From positions 1 through 64,000 of the forward strand of contig JBOEGN010000008.1 in the NCBI GenBank assembly GCA_050633445.1: DNA of 64,000 nucleotides, written 5' to 3'. The notes beneath the pieces are model-generated. The model ran no database searches, was not told the DNA's origin, and saw nothing but the letters and a program-made list of their open reading frames with translations. The number at the start of each line of letters is the position of its first letter. Positions within the stretch are counted from its first letter, which is position 1. The position numbers and the translations under genes are program-made. Below, piece by piece: positions 42,227 to 50,648 of this stretch. This DNA is from Thalassobius sp050633445. Lineage in GTDB: Bacteria > Pseudomonadota > Alphaproteobacteria > Rhodobacterales > Rhodobacteraceae.

Positions 42227-42921
42227 TTTGCAAAAAACCCCCGAAAGCGCCATCAAATCATTGGACGATTGGTCAGTTCATTTTGAGCGTCATAGTGTCA
42301 GCCATGAACAATTCTGCGCAAAGCCCACTCGGTCATCGCATTCGAGCATGTTGAGGCGATCCGCACCAAAGGACGCCCTCGTGCTATTGTTGTAGTGGCT
42401 CGCAAACTCGCCGTCTTGCTCCACCGAATGTGGGCAGATGGTACAGATTTCCGTCCAGCACAGGTGGAGGGCACTGAATGACCTAAAACGTCACCCCGTG
42501 CCTCGACCACATAGTCGGTTCTGAGGGTCAAACGCCGAACCTGCTGAATGACACAGCCGACACAAAGCTACCGCAAGAAAGCTCCCATGGCATCGCTGAC
42601 ACTTCAGGCATTGTTAGTCCGGTTGTGGTGAACCCTATTTGTTCAAGTTTCCTGATAACTAGAATGGCAGCTTTTCGGATCTAGGTAGCCAAGTGTGGCA
42701 GGTGCCGCGAAAGATTGAAATTTGCCTTACCTGCACGTTCTGGCCCGCCTAGCTGGTCAGCAAGCATGGGGCCGCTTTAGGCTGAGTGCAGCACTCGGCG
42801 TGGTAGCGCATGAAACGGTCTAGAGTCGCCATTCGTTAGGGCATGTGATGCGGCGTCACAGATTAGATGGCTCTTTTCAAGCGGGCGATATTTGCCTAGG
42901 CTTTGCAGTCTAAGGGTGCAA
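42227..42921. other. gene-poor stretch with an IS110 transposase tail
   Basis: Apart from the transposase fragment at 42311-42481 I see nothing coding. The rest (42482-42921) carries no recognised repeat or RNA, and should include the promoter of the second RTX gene. Confidence 0.5.
42311..42481 (+). pseudogene. IS110-family transposase, C-terminal fragment
   Basis: The frame ending at TGA 42479-42481 reads 'HSVIAFEHVEAIRTKGR', 'PRAIVVVARKLAVLLHRMWA' and 'DGTDFRPAQVEG'. The 'AIVAVARKLAVLLHRMW' block just before the stop is the characteristic end of IS110/IS116-type transposases. Everything upstream of it is missing, so only the last 50-55 codons remain. Confidence 0.75.
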
Positions 42922-44907
42922 ATGGGTGATCGAATGCTGACGACAATTACTTCTCCATACTACCGGGCGATGGAATGGGACGATGGGTCTCTTGGCCTGG
43001 ATGGTGCTGTTTCAGACTTTGATGGAACGAGTATCCTTGAGGCTTTGCGAGTCGAGGCAGAGGGGGAGTCTCCGGCGATGCTGGTCGGGCGCGTCAGGGA
43101 CCTGAGCGGTACAGGGGGACTTTCAGACCCGTTCGTGATTGCGACAGAGGGTAATTTCACTTTGACTGAAGTGGATATCGTGCGCCTTGTTGGTGGTGAC
43201 ATTGTTGCAGTCTGGTCCTCGCTGGGGGGCGAAGACGGGTTCGGGGGCGGTGTCTATGGTCGCCGCTTTTCGGCGGATGGCACGCCCAGCGGAGACGTCT
43301 TTCAGATCAGCCCGGATGCTCCTTACTCGCAGCGGGACCCCGAAGTAGAGGCCACCCCAAACGGTGGGTTTGCCGTCGCCTGGGAAGCCAGCACCGGCAC
43401 CCAAGGCGAAGGGCTGGTGCAGTTTCGGACGTATGATGCGGACGGTACAGCGGGAGAAGTCATCGACGTCTACGACGACTTGGCGAACTTGGCCGGGATC
43501 GTGTTCGATAGCGCTGGTGTGGCGCACGTCTATAGCGCTCTGGGAGGCCCGATTAACGAGACTTTGATTGATATCACGACAAACAGTGTGATTGCCGATG
43601 GCAACGGGGTCGCCGCACAAGGTAGCAATCCTAATTCTTATGGGGACGGGCTTCTCGACGTTGTTGCGACGCCGGATGGCGGGGCGTTTTTGCTTGAGCT
43701 CTTTGATGAGGGCCGAAACGGGAGCGCTATTATCGCAGCGCACTCGGATATTTCAACGAGTGTCCCAGCAAGTAGTTTTATCTTTGATATGTCCTACGAA
43801 GCGGGCTCTCAGGTGTTTTCCCCTACCGTGCTGGTCGGGGATGATCTGCTGCGGCTTTACTACTTTTCTGACGGTTCGGTTGTGTCACGGCAGTATGTTC
43901 CAAACGCGCGGCCCGAAGGTGAAATCACCGTTGATGGCGATCTGACGGCTGGGTCGACTCTCACCCCGGATTTCAGCGACATCACCGATGCGGATGGCCT
44001 TGGCGACGGTTTCTCTTACTATTGGTTTGTTGGTAGCGGTCGGGCGCCGCTTCACAGTGACATGCCGATCGTCTTGGACAACGATGATATTGGTCTGACA
44101 GTCTTGTTAACCGTCACCTACGAAGACGGAAATGGCACTACCGAGAGCCTAAGCGTTGACTTGGGTCAAGTCACTGCGATGACCTTCAACGAGGTCGGCA
44201 CCCAAGGTGACGACTTTTTAGAAGGCGGCGTTTCGGGCGACTTTTTCGCCGGTATCGAAGGCAATGACACCATCATCGGAAATGGAGGCGACGATACGAT
44301 CTATGGTGGTGACGGCTATGACAGGCTGAATTTGGGTCCAGGCAATGATTTGGCATTCGGCGGCGCGTCCGAGGCTGATTTGGGTGATGCGATTTTCGCG
44401 GGTTCAGGCGATGATACAATCGACGCGGGCTATGGCAACGACAGTGTCTACGGCGGTGACGGGAATGACCTGATCGACGGGAGCTATGGCGCCGATACCC
44501 TCATCGGGCAGGCTGGGAACGATTCCTTGAGCGGTGGTGCGCTTGCAGACCAGATTTTCGGCGGTTCAGGCGATGACTTCATTAACGGTGGCTTTGGGTT
44601 TGACCGGCTGAATGGTGGCGACGGCGCTGACCGCTTCTTCCACGTTGGCGTAAGCAATCATGGTTCCGACTGGGTACAAGACTATACCGCGGCGCAAGGC
44701 GATGTGCTGCAATTCGGTGGGGCAGCAACGCGATCCCAGTTTCAGGTGAATTTCGAGACCACACAAACCGCTGGGGCCGAGGATGTCCAAGAGGCGTTTG
44801 TGATCTATCGCCCGACGGGTCAAATCCTGTGGGCTTTGGTGGATGGTGCGGCACAATCGGAGATCAATTTGCAGCTCGGCAATGAGACCTACGATCTGTT
44901 GGCATGA
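42922..44907 (+). CDS. RTX calcium-binding repeat protein with Ig-like segment
   Basis: Start is uncertain: ATG 42922 (661 residues) or ATG 42934 preceded by GGGTGAT. The N-terminal 330 residues include two beta-propeller-like stretches ('GDIVAVWSSLGGEDGFGGGV', 'PNGGFAVAWEASTGTQGEG'). An Ig-like segment ('GEITVDGDLTAGSTLTPDF') follows at about 345-420, then RTX nonapeptides ('NGGDDTIYGGDGYDRL', 'GSGDDTIDAGYGNDSVYGGD'). The last 80 residues match the end of the RTX protein at 33920-35623. It is probably secreted by a type I system encoded elsewhere. Confidence 0.83.
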   Translation: MGDRMLTTITSPYYRAMEWDDGSLGLDGAVSDFDGTSILEALRVEAEGESPAMLVGRVRDLSGTGGLSDPFVIATEGNFTLTEVDIVRLVGGDIVAVWSSLGGEDGFGGGVYGRRFSADGTPSGDVFQISPDAPYSQRDPEVEATPNGGFAVAWEASTGTQGEGLVQFRTYDADGTAGEVIDVYDDLANLAGIVFDSAGVAHVYSALGGPINETLIDITTNSVIADGNGVAAQGSNPNSYGDGLLDVVATPDGGAFLLELFDEGRNGSAIIAAHSDISTSVPASSFIFDMSYEAGSQVFSPTVLVGDDLLRLYYFSDGSVVSRQYVPNARPEGEITVDGDLTAGSTLTPDFSDITDADGLGDGFSYYWFVGSGRAPLHSDMPIVLDNDDIGLTVLLTVTYEDGNGTTESLSVDLGQVTAMTFNEVGTQGDDFLEGGVSGDFFAGIEGNDTIIGNGGDDTIYGGDGYDRLNLGPGNDLAFGGASEADLGDAIFAGSGDDTIDAGYGNDSVYGGDGNDLIDGSYGADTLIGQAGNDSLSGGALADQIFGGSGDDFINGGFGFDRLNGGDGADRFFHVGVSNHGSDWVQDYTAAQGDVLQFGGAATRSQFQVNFETTQTAGAEDVQEAFVIYRPTGQILWALVDGAAQSEINLQLGNETYDLLA

Positions 44908-44926
44908 CCGCTTCTCGTCCGGCGAA

Positions 44927-45015
44927 GTCCGCTTTGGGCTGGCCGCGGCCGCCGAGTGGCACTGCCAGGCCAGTCCAGGGCGAAACCCGCGTGCCGCACC
45001 GCCGCTCCGAGCCCA
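44927..45015 (+). repeat. dispersed repeat B, copy 2
   Basis: The segment GTCCGCTTTGGGCTGG ... GTGCCGCACCGCCGC ... GAGCCCA is the partner of 37946-38043 in direct orientation, about 7 kb away. It begins 20 bases after the RTX stop codon. Confidence 0.75.
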
Positions 45016-45116
45016 ACTGCTCATTCGTCAGGGAGCGGCGAATGACGGCTTAGCTATTACTTAGGTAGACACCAAAACGGATTGACTGATCCAGCTTGGC
45101 GAGTTTGCTTGGGTAT

Positions 45117-45437
45117 ATGCCTAAGTTTGATACGACCCTCGACCTGTGCTTTATGGCCCTAGGCGACCTGACGCGGCGGATGATCCTCCTGCGCCTTGCG
45201 CGGGGCGAGGCAACGGCGAGTGAACTGGCGGAATGCCTCTGGCTGACCATCCGAGAGGGCTGGGCAGCCTGGGCGGCTCTTTGGCGGTTTGCCGGGGGCA
45301 AGGGCCCTGTCCGTATGTCGCCCGCCGTTTCGGCCACTAAGCTCGCCATCGAATGCTTTACAGAGCCTGCCCGACTTCCATCATCAAGTCTCGCAACATG
45401 CGGGCCTCGGGGTCGTGTTGTTGTTTGTAGTTGGTGA
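45117..45437 (+). pseudogene. truncated ArsR-type regulator
   Basis: From ATG 45117 the product reads 'MPKFDTTLDLCFMALGDLTR' and 'RMILLRLARGEATASELAE', the start of an ArsR-family winged helix ('ALADPTRR.IL.RL..GE..V.ELA'). After about 40 residues the similarity ends, before the recognition helix, and the frame runs on into the end of the LysR gene on the other strand. It is most likely a broken gene at the edge of the accessory stretch. Confidence 0.6.
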
Positions 45438-46263
45438 TCAGGTATTCCTGTAGCGGCGGCACCGGAACTGGTGGGTCGCGAAACACCATGCCAGGAATGT
45501 CTTTGAAATAAGGGACAAGCCGTTTGTGTATGGTCGCGATATTGCGGGTGCCGGGGATGTAGTAGGGCAGTATGACAAAATTCGGCAGCGAAGCAGCGAC
45601 CTGGATGTCCCGGCTCTGACTATCCAGCCAGCGTTCAAAGTGGCTTTTGCCATCCATCACGAAAAAGTCGGTCACAACCTGAGGCGAGGTATAGAACGCC
45701 TCGGTGTCAAAACCGGATTGCAAGAGCGGGTTGTCCGCGCAGAGCACACATTGAAACGTGTCCGTGAACAGCAGCTGGGCGTCGTTATTGTCGTCGGTCA
45801 CGAATTGCGGGGCGATGAAGAACTCGACCACACCGCGCTGGAACATGCTGATGGCCTCTTGTGTAAAGGGGATCACCGTCAGCGTCACACCCGGTGCCTG
45901 CTGCGCCAAAATTTTGCTAAGCTGCGAGATATACACCGCCGCAACATAGTCAGACGCGACGATGGTGAACCGACGTTTGGTTTGCGCCAGGTCTGTTTTG
46001 GACCGCATCCGGGTGAGCCCACGCAGCTGCGCGACCATCTCGGGCACGACGGTTTCCAGTTCGGTTCCAAAGGGTGTGGGGACCATCTGCTGGCCGTCAT
46101 AAAACAAGATCTTGTCCCCGAAATGCTGACGCGCCCGTTTCAGCGCGCTGCTCAGCGCGGACTGGGTGATCGCCAGCTCGGTCGCGGCGGTGGTGACGTT
46201 GCGATGGCGCATCAGCGCTTCGATGGCCACCAGCAGGTTCAGGTCGAATTTCTCTAGATGCAT
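45358..46263 (-). CDS. LysR-family transcriptional regulator
   Basis: Using ATG 46263 ('MHLEKFDLNLLVAIEALMRH') gives 301 residues, the normal LysR length; upstream in-frame codons are not family-like. The helix-turn-helix is at about residues 18-42 ('NVTTAATELAITQSALSSAL'). The ligand domain follows, with NodD-like features. It is divergent from the TRAP/cyclase/FAH operon with 123 bases between starts, the usual arrangement for a regulator of that operon, presumably activated by its substrate. Confidence 0.9.
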   Translation of the reverse strand: MHLEKFDLNLLVAIEALMRHRNVTTAATELAITQSALSSALKRARQHFGDKILFYDGQQMVPTPFGTELETVVPEMVAQLRGLTRMRSKTDLAQTKRRFTIVASDYVAAVYISQLSKILAQQAPGVTLTVIPFTQEAISMFQRGVVEFFIAPQFVTDDNNDAQLLFTDTFQCVLCADNPLLQSGFDTEAFYTSPQVVTDFFVMDGKSHFERWLDSQSRDIQVAASLPNFVILPYYIPGTRNIATIHKRLVPYFKDIPGMVFRDPPVPVPPLQEYLITNYKQQHDPEARMLRDLMMEVGQAL

Positions 46264-46282
46264 ATCAGTAGTTACAGAAGTT

Positions 46283-46320
46283 GTGGTAGCTATTTCAATT
46301 ATTAATTTTCCAACTACCAC
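46283..46320. promoter_or_regulatory. inverted repeat in the LysR-TRAP intergenic region
   Basis: GTGGTAG (46283-46289) and CTACCAC (46314-46320) form an inverted repeat separated by an AT-rich 24-base spacer. Placed between the divergent lysR and TRAP genes, it is a candidate operator for the LysR protein; the spacing is larger than in a simple LysR box, so it could also be two half sites. Confidence 0.5.
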
Positions 46321-46386
46321 GAGTCGTGGCTAGGCTTTGTCCGAAACAATCGGGTGCAACGCACAAGAATTTTCTGGGAGGAAATC

Positions 46387-47439
46387 ATGCAAACCAAGCT
46401 ACTGGGGGCCATCGCCCTGACGATCGCAGCCACTACGGCGCAGGCGGAAAATCTCAACGTAACGATCACGGCTGGTCACCCGCCGATCTTTCGTTGGGTG
46501 AAACAGTTCCCGGTCGCTTTCATCCCCGCCGTTTCGGCCAAGCTGGAAGAGATGGGGCATAGCCTGACCGTCTCTGAGCAGTATGGCGGTGCAATTGCGG
46601 GCGTGGGTGAAGAGTTGGAAACAGTCGAGGCCGGTCTGGCCGAGCTGGGCGCCTGTTCCTCTCTGTTCGATCCGGCCAAGCTGGCGGTGCAGAACGTGAC
46701 CTATTACACGCCTTTCGTCAGTGATGATGCCCGCAAAGTGGCCGAGACAGTCCACAACATGCATCTGAACGATCCGCGCATGACCGAGGCCTATACCGAG
46801 AATAACGTGGTGTATGTGGGCGCGCCGTCGGCCATTGATGACTACATCCTGATGACCAATTTCGAAGTGAACTCGCTAGCCGATCTGGAGGGTCGCAAGA
46901 TTGCGGCACCCGGTCCGGCGATCAACTGGTTGTCGGGAACCGGCGCCGTCGGGGTGCAGGGCAACCTGACCACCTATTACAACGAGCTTCAGACCGGCGT
47001 TTATGACGGTGTGATCGTGTTCGCCTCGGCCGCGTTTCCGGGTAAACTCTACGAGGTTGCGCCTCATATTACCAAGATGGGTCTGGGGGCTCAGTTCGCC
47101 GGGGCGATTTGTGCCAACAAGGATTGGTGGGACGGTCTGGATGCTGACGTTCAGGCGGCCTTTGGCGCTGGTGCCGATGCCGCGATGGAGTGGTATCTGG
47201 GCGATCTGGAAGGCTTTGTTGCCCTGGCCTATGCCAAAATGGGCGAAGCGGGTGCCACGATCAAAGATGCACCTGACAGCCTGCGGGCCGCATGGGCCGA
47301 AACCATGCCCAACGCCGCCAAAGTTTGGGCCGAAGGGCTGGACAAACAAGGCAAACACGGCACGGCCATCCTGACCGAATACATGGATGAAATGCGCGCC
47401 AACGGTGCCACGCCTCTGCGGAACTGGGATCAAGAGTAA
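46387..47439 (+). CDS. TRAP transporter substrate-binding protein (DctP family)
   Basis: The ATG at 46387, after GGGAGGAAATC, gives 350 residues with a signal peptide ending near 'TTAQA' (residue 20). The binding-protein fold shows 'FKV'-type start ('LNVTITAGHPPIFRWV'), and 'LEGRKIAAPGPAINWLSGTG' where DctP proteins have the conserved ligand-site arginine region. It captures an organic acid in the periplasm for the QM permease encoded next. Substrate unknown; the adjacent enzymes suggest a ring-cleavage or kynurenine-like acid. Confidence 0.88.
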   Translation: MQTKLLGAIALTIAATTAQAENLNVTITAGHPPIFRWVKQFPVAFIPAVSAKLEEMGHSLTVSEQYGGAIAGVGEELETVEAGLAELGACSSLFDPAKLAVQNVTYYTPFVSDDARKVAETVHNMHLNDPRMTEAYTENNVVYVGAPSAIDDYILMTNFEVNSLADLEGRKIAAPGPAINWLSGTGAVGVQGNLTTYYNELQTGVYDGVIVFASAAFPGKLYEVAPHITKMGLGAQFAGAICANKDWWDGLDADVQAAFGAGADAAMEWYLGDLEGFVALAYAKMGEAGATIKDAPDSLRAAWAETMPNAAKVWAEGLDKQGKHGTAILTEYMDEMRANGATPLRNWDQE

Positions 47440-47444
47440 GCCTC

Positions 47445-47960
47445 ATGAAAAGCCTCTCTTTCACTTTGCGTTGCCTGGACCGGGCAACGCAGGGTGCCAA
47501 TATTGTCGGCACATTGCTGATCGTCGGGCTGGTCCTGATCATCTGCATTGATGTCGTCGGTCGCGAGGTCGCAGGAAGCCCGCTGCCTGGTGTGCCCGAG
47601 ATGGTGTCGCTTTCGATTGTGGCCATCGTGTTCTTGCAGGTGCCTCAGGCATTAAATGCAGGGCGACTGACCCGGTCAGACGGGTTGATCGACGTGATGC
47701 ACAGCCGGGTGCCCTCTCTGGCCAAATGGTTAGAGGTGCTTTTCGATACATTGGGCATTCTGGTGATCAGCGCGCTGATCTACGCCCATTGGCCGATGCT
47801 GACGAAGTCCATCAAACGCGCGGATTTCGTTGGCTCGGTCGGAAACTTCACCTTTCCCACCTGGCCGGTGAAGCTGATGATCCTGATCGGCTGCATTCTG
47901 CTGGTTCTACAATTCCTGGCCCGCATCCTGCGCCGCCTCTTGCCGGAGCAAACCTCATGA
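47445..47960 (+). CDS. TRAP transporter small permease (DctQ family)
   Basis: This 171-residue protein has four hydrophobic segments, the DctQ layout, with 'VVGREVAGSPLPGVPEMVSL' near residue 40 and 'VPQALNAGRLTRSDGLID' near 65. It starts 5 bases after the binding protein gene and its stop overlaps the next start (ATGA). Confidence 0.88.
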   Translation: MKSLSFTLRCLDRATQGANIVGTLLIVGLVLIICIDVVGREVAGSPLPGVPEMVSLSIVAIVFLQVPQALNAGRLTRSDGLIDVMHSRVPSLAKWLEVLFDTLGILVISALIYAHWPMLTKSIKRADFVGSVGNFTFPTWPVKLMILIGCILLVLQFLARILRRLLPEQTS

Positions 47961-49267
47961 CCGATTTCGCAATTGGTATCTTCAGCCTGGCCGCCATGGG
48001 TGGTCTGGTGCTGGGAGGGCTGTATGTGCCCATCGCGCTGATCCTGTGCTCTTTTGTTGGGGTCTGGACGATCAAGGGCAACCTGCTGCTGGCCACAAAA
48101 ATGCTGGGTCTGGCCGCGAATGACGCGATCTCTAGCTACTTCTTTGGCGTAGTGCCGGTGTTCGTTTTGATGGGGTTCTTGGTGTCGGAATCCGGCATGG
48201 GACGCGATGCCTTTGACGTGGCAAATGCCATGTTCAAACGGATCAAGGGTGGTCTGGGCGTTGGCACCATTGCGGCGAATACAATTTTTGCCGCGATCAC
48301 CGGGATCTCCATCGCCTCGGCTGCCGTTTTCACCAAAATAGCCGTTCCCGAGCTGCGCCGCCATGGCTATGGCACGCGCTTTTCCGTTGGGGTCGTTGCA
48401 GGCAGTTCCGTGCTGGGTATGCTGATCCCGCCCTCGTTGCTGCTGATCCTCTATGGGCTATTGGCCGAGCAATCCATCGGGGATCTGTTCCTGGCCGGGC
48501 TTGGGCCGGGTCTGGTGCTGGCCTTGTTCTTTGCGCTGGGCACGATCGGGATGGCCATCTTTGCGCCGGGCTTTGTCGGGCGGAACCTAAGCGCCGAGTC
48601 CGAAGAAATCCCCCCGCGCGAATTGTTGCGCAAGGGGCTGCCCATCGCTGCGCTGATCTCGTTGGTTCTGGGCGGTATTTATGCGGGGTTCTTTACCCCC
48701 GTCGAGGCGGGTGCCGTCGGGACTGCGGGTGCGCTGATTATTGGTCTGCTCAAACGCCGTCTTGACTGGGCGAGCCTGTGGCGTGTGCTGGTCGAAACTG
48801 GAATGATCACGGCTGCGATCTCGTTCCTGATCATCGCGGCGCAAATGTATTCACGGATGCTGGCCTTTTCTGGAGTTCCCGCCGGGTTTGGCAACATGGT
48901 CGCCGGGGCAGACATCAACCTGCTGAGCCTGATGCTGCTGTATTGCCTGGTCGTCATTCTGCTGGGGATGATCCTGGACAGTGGCTCGATCATGTTGATC
49001 CTGGTGCCGCTGATGCTGCCGGTGATCACGTCCTTGAATGTTGATCTTGTCTGGTTCGGCATCGTCACTGTGATCGCTGTGGAAATCGGCCTGCTGACGC
49101 CGCCATTCGGCATCTCGGTCTACGTCATCAAGGCCACGCTGGATGACCCTGAAATCTCGCTGAAAGACATCTTTCTGGGGGCTGCCCCCTTTGCGCTGAT
49201 GATGCTCGTCTGTCTGGCGCTGGTCATTCTTTATCCCCCAATCGCGACCGGCCTGCTGAGCCGGTAA
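47957..49267 (+). CDS. TRAP transporter large permease (DctM family)
   Basis: Starting at the ATG overlapping the DctQ stop gives 436 residues with about 12 hydrophobic segments. DctM signatures include 'TGISIASAAVFTKIAVPEL' near residue 112, 'GVVAGSSVLGMLIPPSLLLI' near 143 and 'DSGSIMLILVPLMLPV' near 335. It carries the sodium-driven transport path. The long upstream open frame is only a shadow within DctQ. Confidence 0.93.
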   Translation: MTDFAIGIFSLAAMGGLVLGGLYVPIALILCSFVGVWTIKGNLLLATKMLGLAANDAISSYFFGVVPVFVLMGFLVSESGMGRDAFDVANAMFKRIKGGLGVGTIAANTIFAAITGISIASAAVFTKIAVPELRRHGYGTRFSVGVVAGSSVLGMLIPPSLLLILYGLLAEQSIGDLFLAGLGPGLVLALFFALGTIGMAIFAPGFVGRNLSAESEEIPPRELLRKGLPIAALISLVLGGIYAGFFTPVEAGAVGTAGALIIGLLKRRLDWASLWRVLVETGMITAAISFLIIAAQMYSRMLAFSGVPAGFGNMVAGADINLLSLMLLYCLVVILLGMILDSGSIMLILVPLMLPVITSLNVDLVWFGIVTVIAVEIGLLTPPFGISVYVIKATLDDPEISLKDIFLGAAPFALMMLVCLALVILYPPIATGLLSR

Positions 49268-49278
49268 TCGGAGAAAAT

Positions 49279-50049
49279 ATGCAACTGATTGATCTATCGC
49301 GTTCGCTTGAGAACACAGAATACGCCGATCCGCCCGGTTTGGCGCCGAAAATCACCTATATGGGGCACAACGACACCGCCGAACAGTTGCTGGGCTTTTT
49401 CCCCGGAGTCCGTCGCGAGCAACTGCCGGGGGGCGAGGGCTGGGCGGTCGAACAGGTCACGCTGTCCACCCATAATGGCACCCATCTGGATGCGCCTTAC
49501 CATTTTCATTCGACGATGGATGGCGGCAAGCGCGCGATCACCATCGACGAAGTTCCACTGGAATGGTGCTGGGGGCGTGGGGTCAAACTGGACTTCCGCC
49601 ACTTCGAGGATGGCTATGTTGCCACCGCTGCTGATGTCGAGGCCGAGCTGGACCGGATTGGTCATGTTCTGGCAGAGGGGGACATCGTTGTGGTGAATAC
49701 TGCCGCGGATGCCGCCTATGGAACACCTGCATATGTGGGCACGGGCTGCGGGATGGGACGCGAGGCGACGAACTATCTGTCGTCACGCGGTGTCAAAATC
49801 ACGGGCACAGATGCCTGGAGCTGGGACGCGCCCTTTATTCACACAGCAAAACGCGTGGCTGAAACCGGAGATGCCTCGTTGATCTGGGAAGGCCACCGCG
49901 CGGGGATGGACCATCTGTATATGCACATGGAAAAACTGGCCAACCTGGAAAGCCTGCCCTCGACTGGGTTCGAGGTGATCTGCTTCCCCGTGAAAATCAA
50001 GGCAGCGAGCGCCGGTTGGTGCCGACCCGTTGCCGTTCTGAAAGGATAA
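49279..50049 (+). CDS. cyclase-family (kynurenine-formamidase-like) metal-dependent hydrolase
   Basis: This 256-residue protein belongs to the cyclase family (PF04199). The metal-binding signature is 'STHNGTHLDAPYHF' (HxGTHxDxPxH) near residue 63, and a later His/Glu pair lies in 'IWEGHRAGMDHLYMHMEKL'. Members hydrolyse amides or lactones such as N-formylkynurenine or cyclic intermediates. It is 11 bases after the DctM gene and probably acts on the imported compound. Confidence 0.87.
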   Translation: MQLIDLSRSLENTEYADPPGLAPKITYMGHNDTAEQLLGFFPGVRREQLPGGEGWAVEQVTLSTHNGTHLDAPYHFHSTMDGGKRAITIDEVPLEWCWGRGVKLDFRHFEDGYVATAADVEAELDRIGHVLAEGDIVVVNTAADAAYGTPAYVGTGCGMGREATNYLSSRGVKITGTDAWSWDAPFIHTAKRVAETGDASLIWEGHRAGMDHLYMHMEKLANLESLPSTGFEVICFPVKIKAASAGWCRPVAVLKG

Positions 50050-50053
50050 GCCC

Positions 50054-50629
50054 GTGGTTGAGATTGTTACCCGCGCCGCAAATCCCGAAGGCGTCACGAC
50101 TATGCCGTTCTTTCCCAAGCCGGTGATCCGTCCGGGCGAACCTATTCGCTTTGCCTACGAGGTGGTGGCGGAACCGGGTGAAGGGCAAAAGAAACGTGGG
50201 ATCATCCTGTCGCCGCGCCCCGACTATGGCTCGTGGGAGGTGATCTGCGACGAAGGCACAGGCATGGGTGGCGACGACAGCGCGCCGTCTCCGCTGGGCT
50301 ATCTGATTATGGGCGTCGCGTTTTGCCTTCTTACCCACATCCAAGGTTATCTGGAAAAAGCCCCGATGCAGATCGACAATTTGCGGGTCGAAATTCGGGC
50401 TGAATATGGCACCTTGCCGGCTGAACCGGACCAGGGTCAGCAAGGTCAGGGGATGTGTGACGCCTATAGTTGCCATGTCCTGATCGACAGCCCCGAACCC
50501 CAGGAAAAATTGCAACATCTGATCTCGGTTTGCAGGGATGCCTGTATGGCCATCGCAACGATCAGCACAGCTGTCCCCACTTCGACGCGCGTCTTTCTGA
50601 ACGGCGCGTCCGAGGGACAGCAGGTCTAA
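50054..50629 (+). CDS. OsmC-like protein
   Basis: The 191-residue product starts at GTG 50054, 4 bases after the cyclase stop. It shows the OsmC/Ohr layout: 'GGDDSAPSPLGYLIMGVAFC' near residue 77 with the first conserved Cys, a helix, and the second conserved Cys in 'SVCRDACMA' near 159. OsmC proteins are thiol peroxidases, but members inside catabolic operons may have other roles. Its place between two hydrolases is notable. Confidence 0.78.
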   Translation: MVEIVTRAANPEGVTTMPFFPKPVIRPGEPIRFAYEVVAEPGEGQKKRGIILSPRPDYGSWEVICDEGTGMGGDDSAPSPLGYLIMGVAFCLLTHIQGYLEKAPMQIDNLRVEIRAEYGTLPAEPDQGQQGQGMCDAYSCHVLIDSPEPQEKLQHLISVCRDACMAIATISTAVPTSTRVFLNGASEGQQV

Positions 50630-50648
50630 GATACGAAGGAACACGAGC

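Noticed and set aside
42298..42531. 77-codon minus-strand open frame
   Set aside because: It is antisense to the IS110 transposase tail and has no family resemblance.
45050..45349. 99-codon minus-strand open frame
   Set aside because: Antisense to the truncated ArsR-type gene and arginine-rich, as expected of a GC-rich shadow frame.
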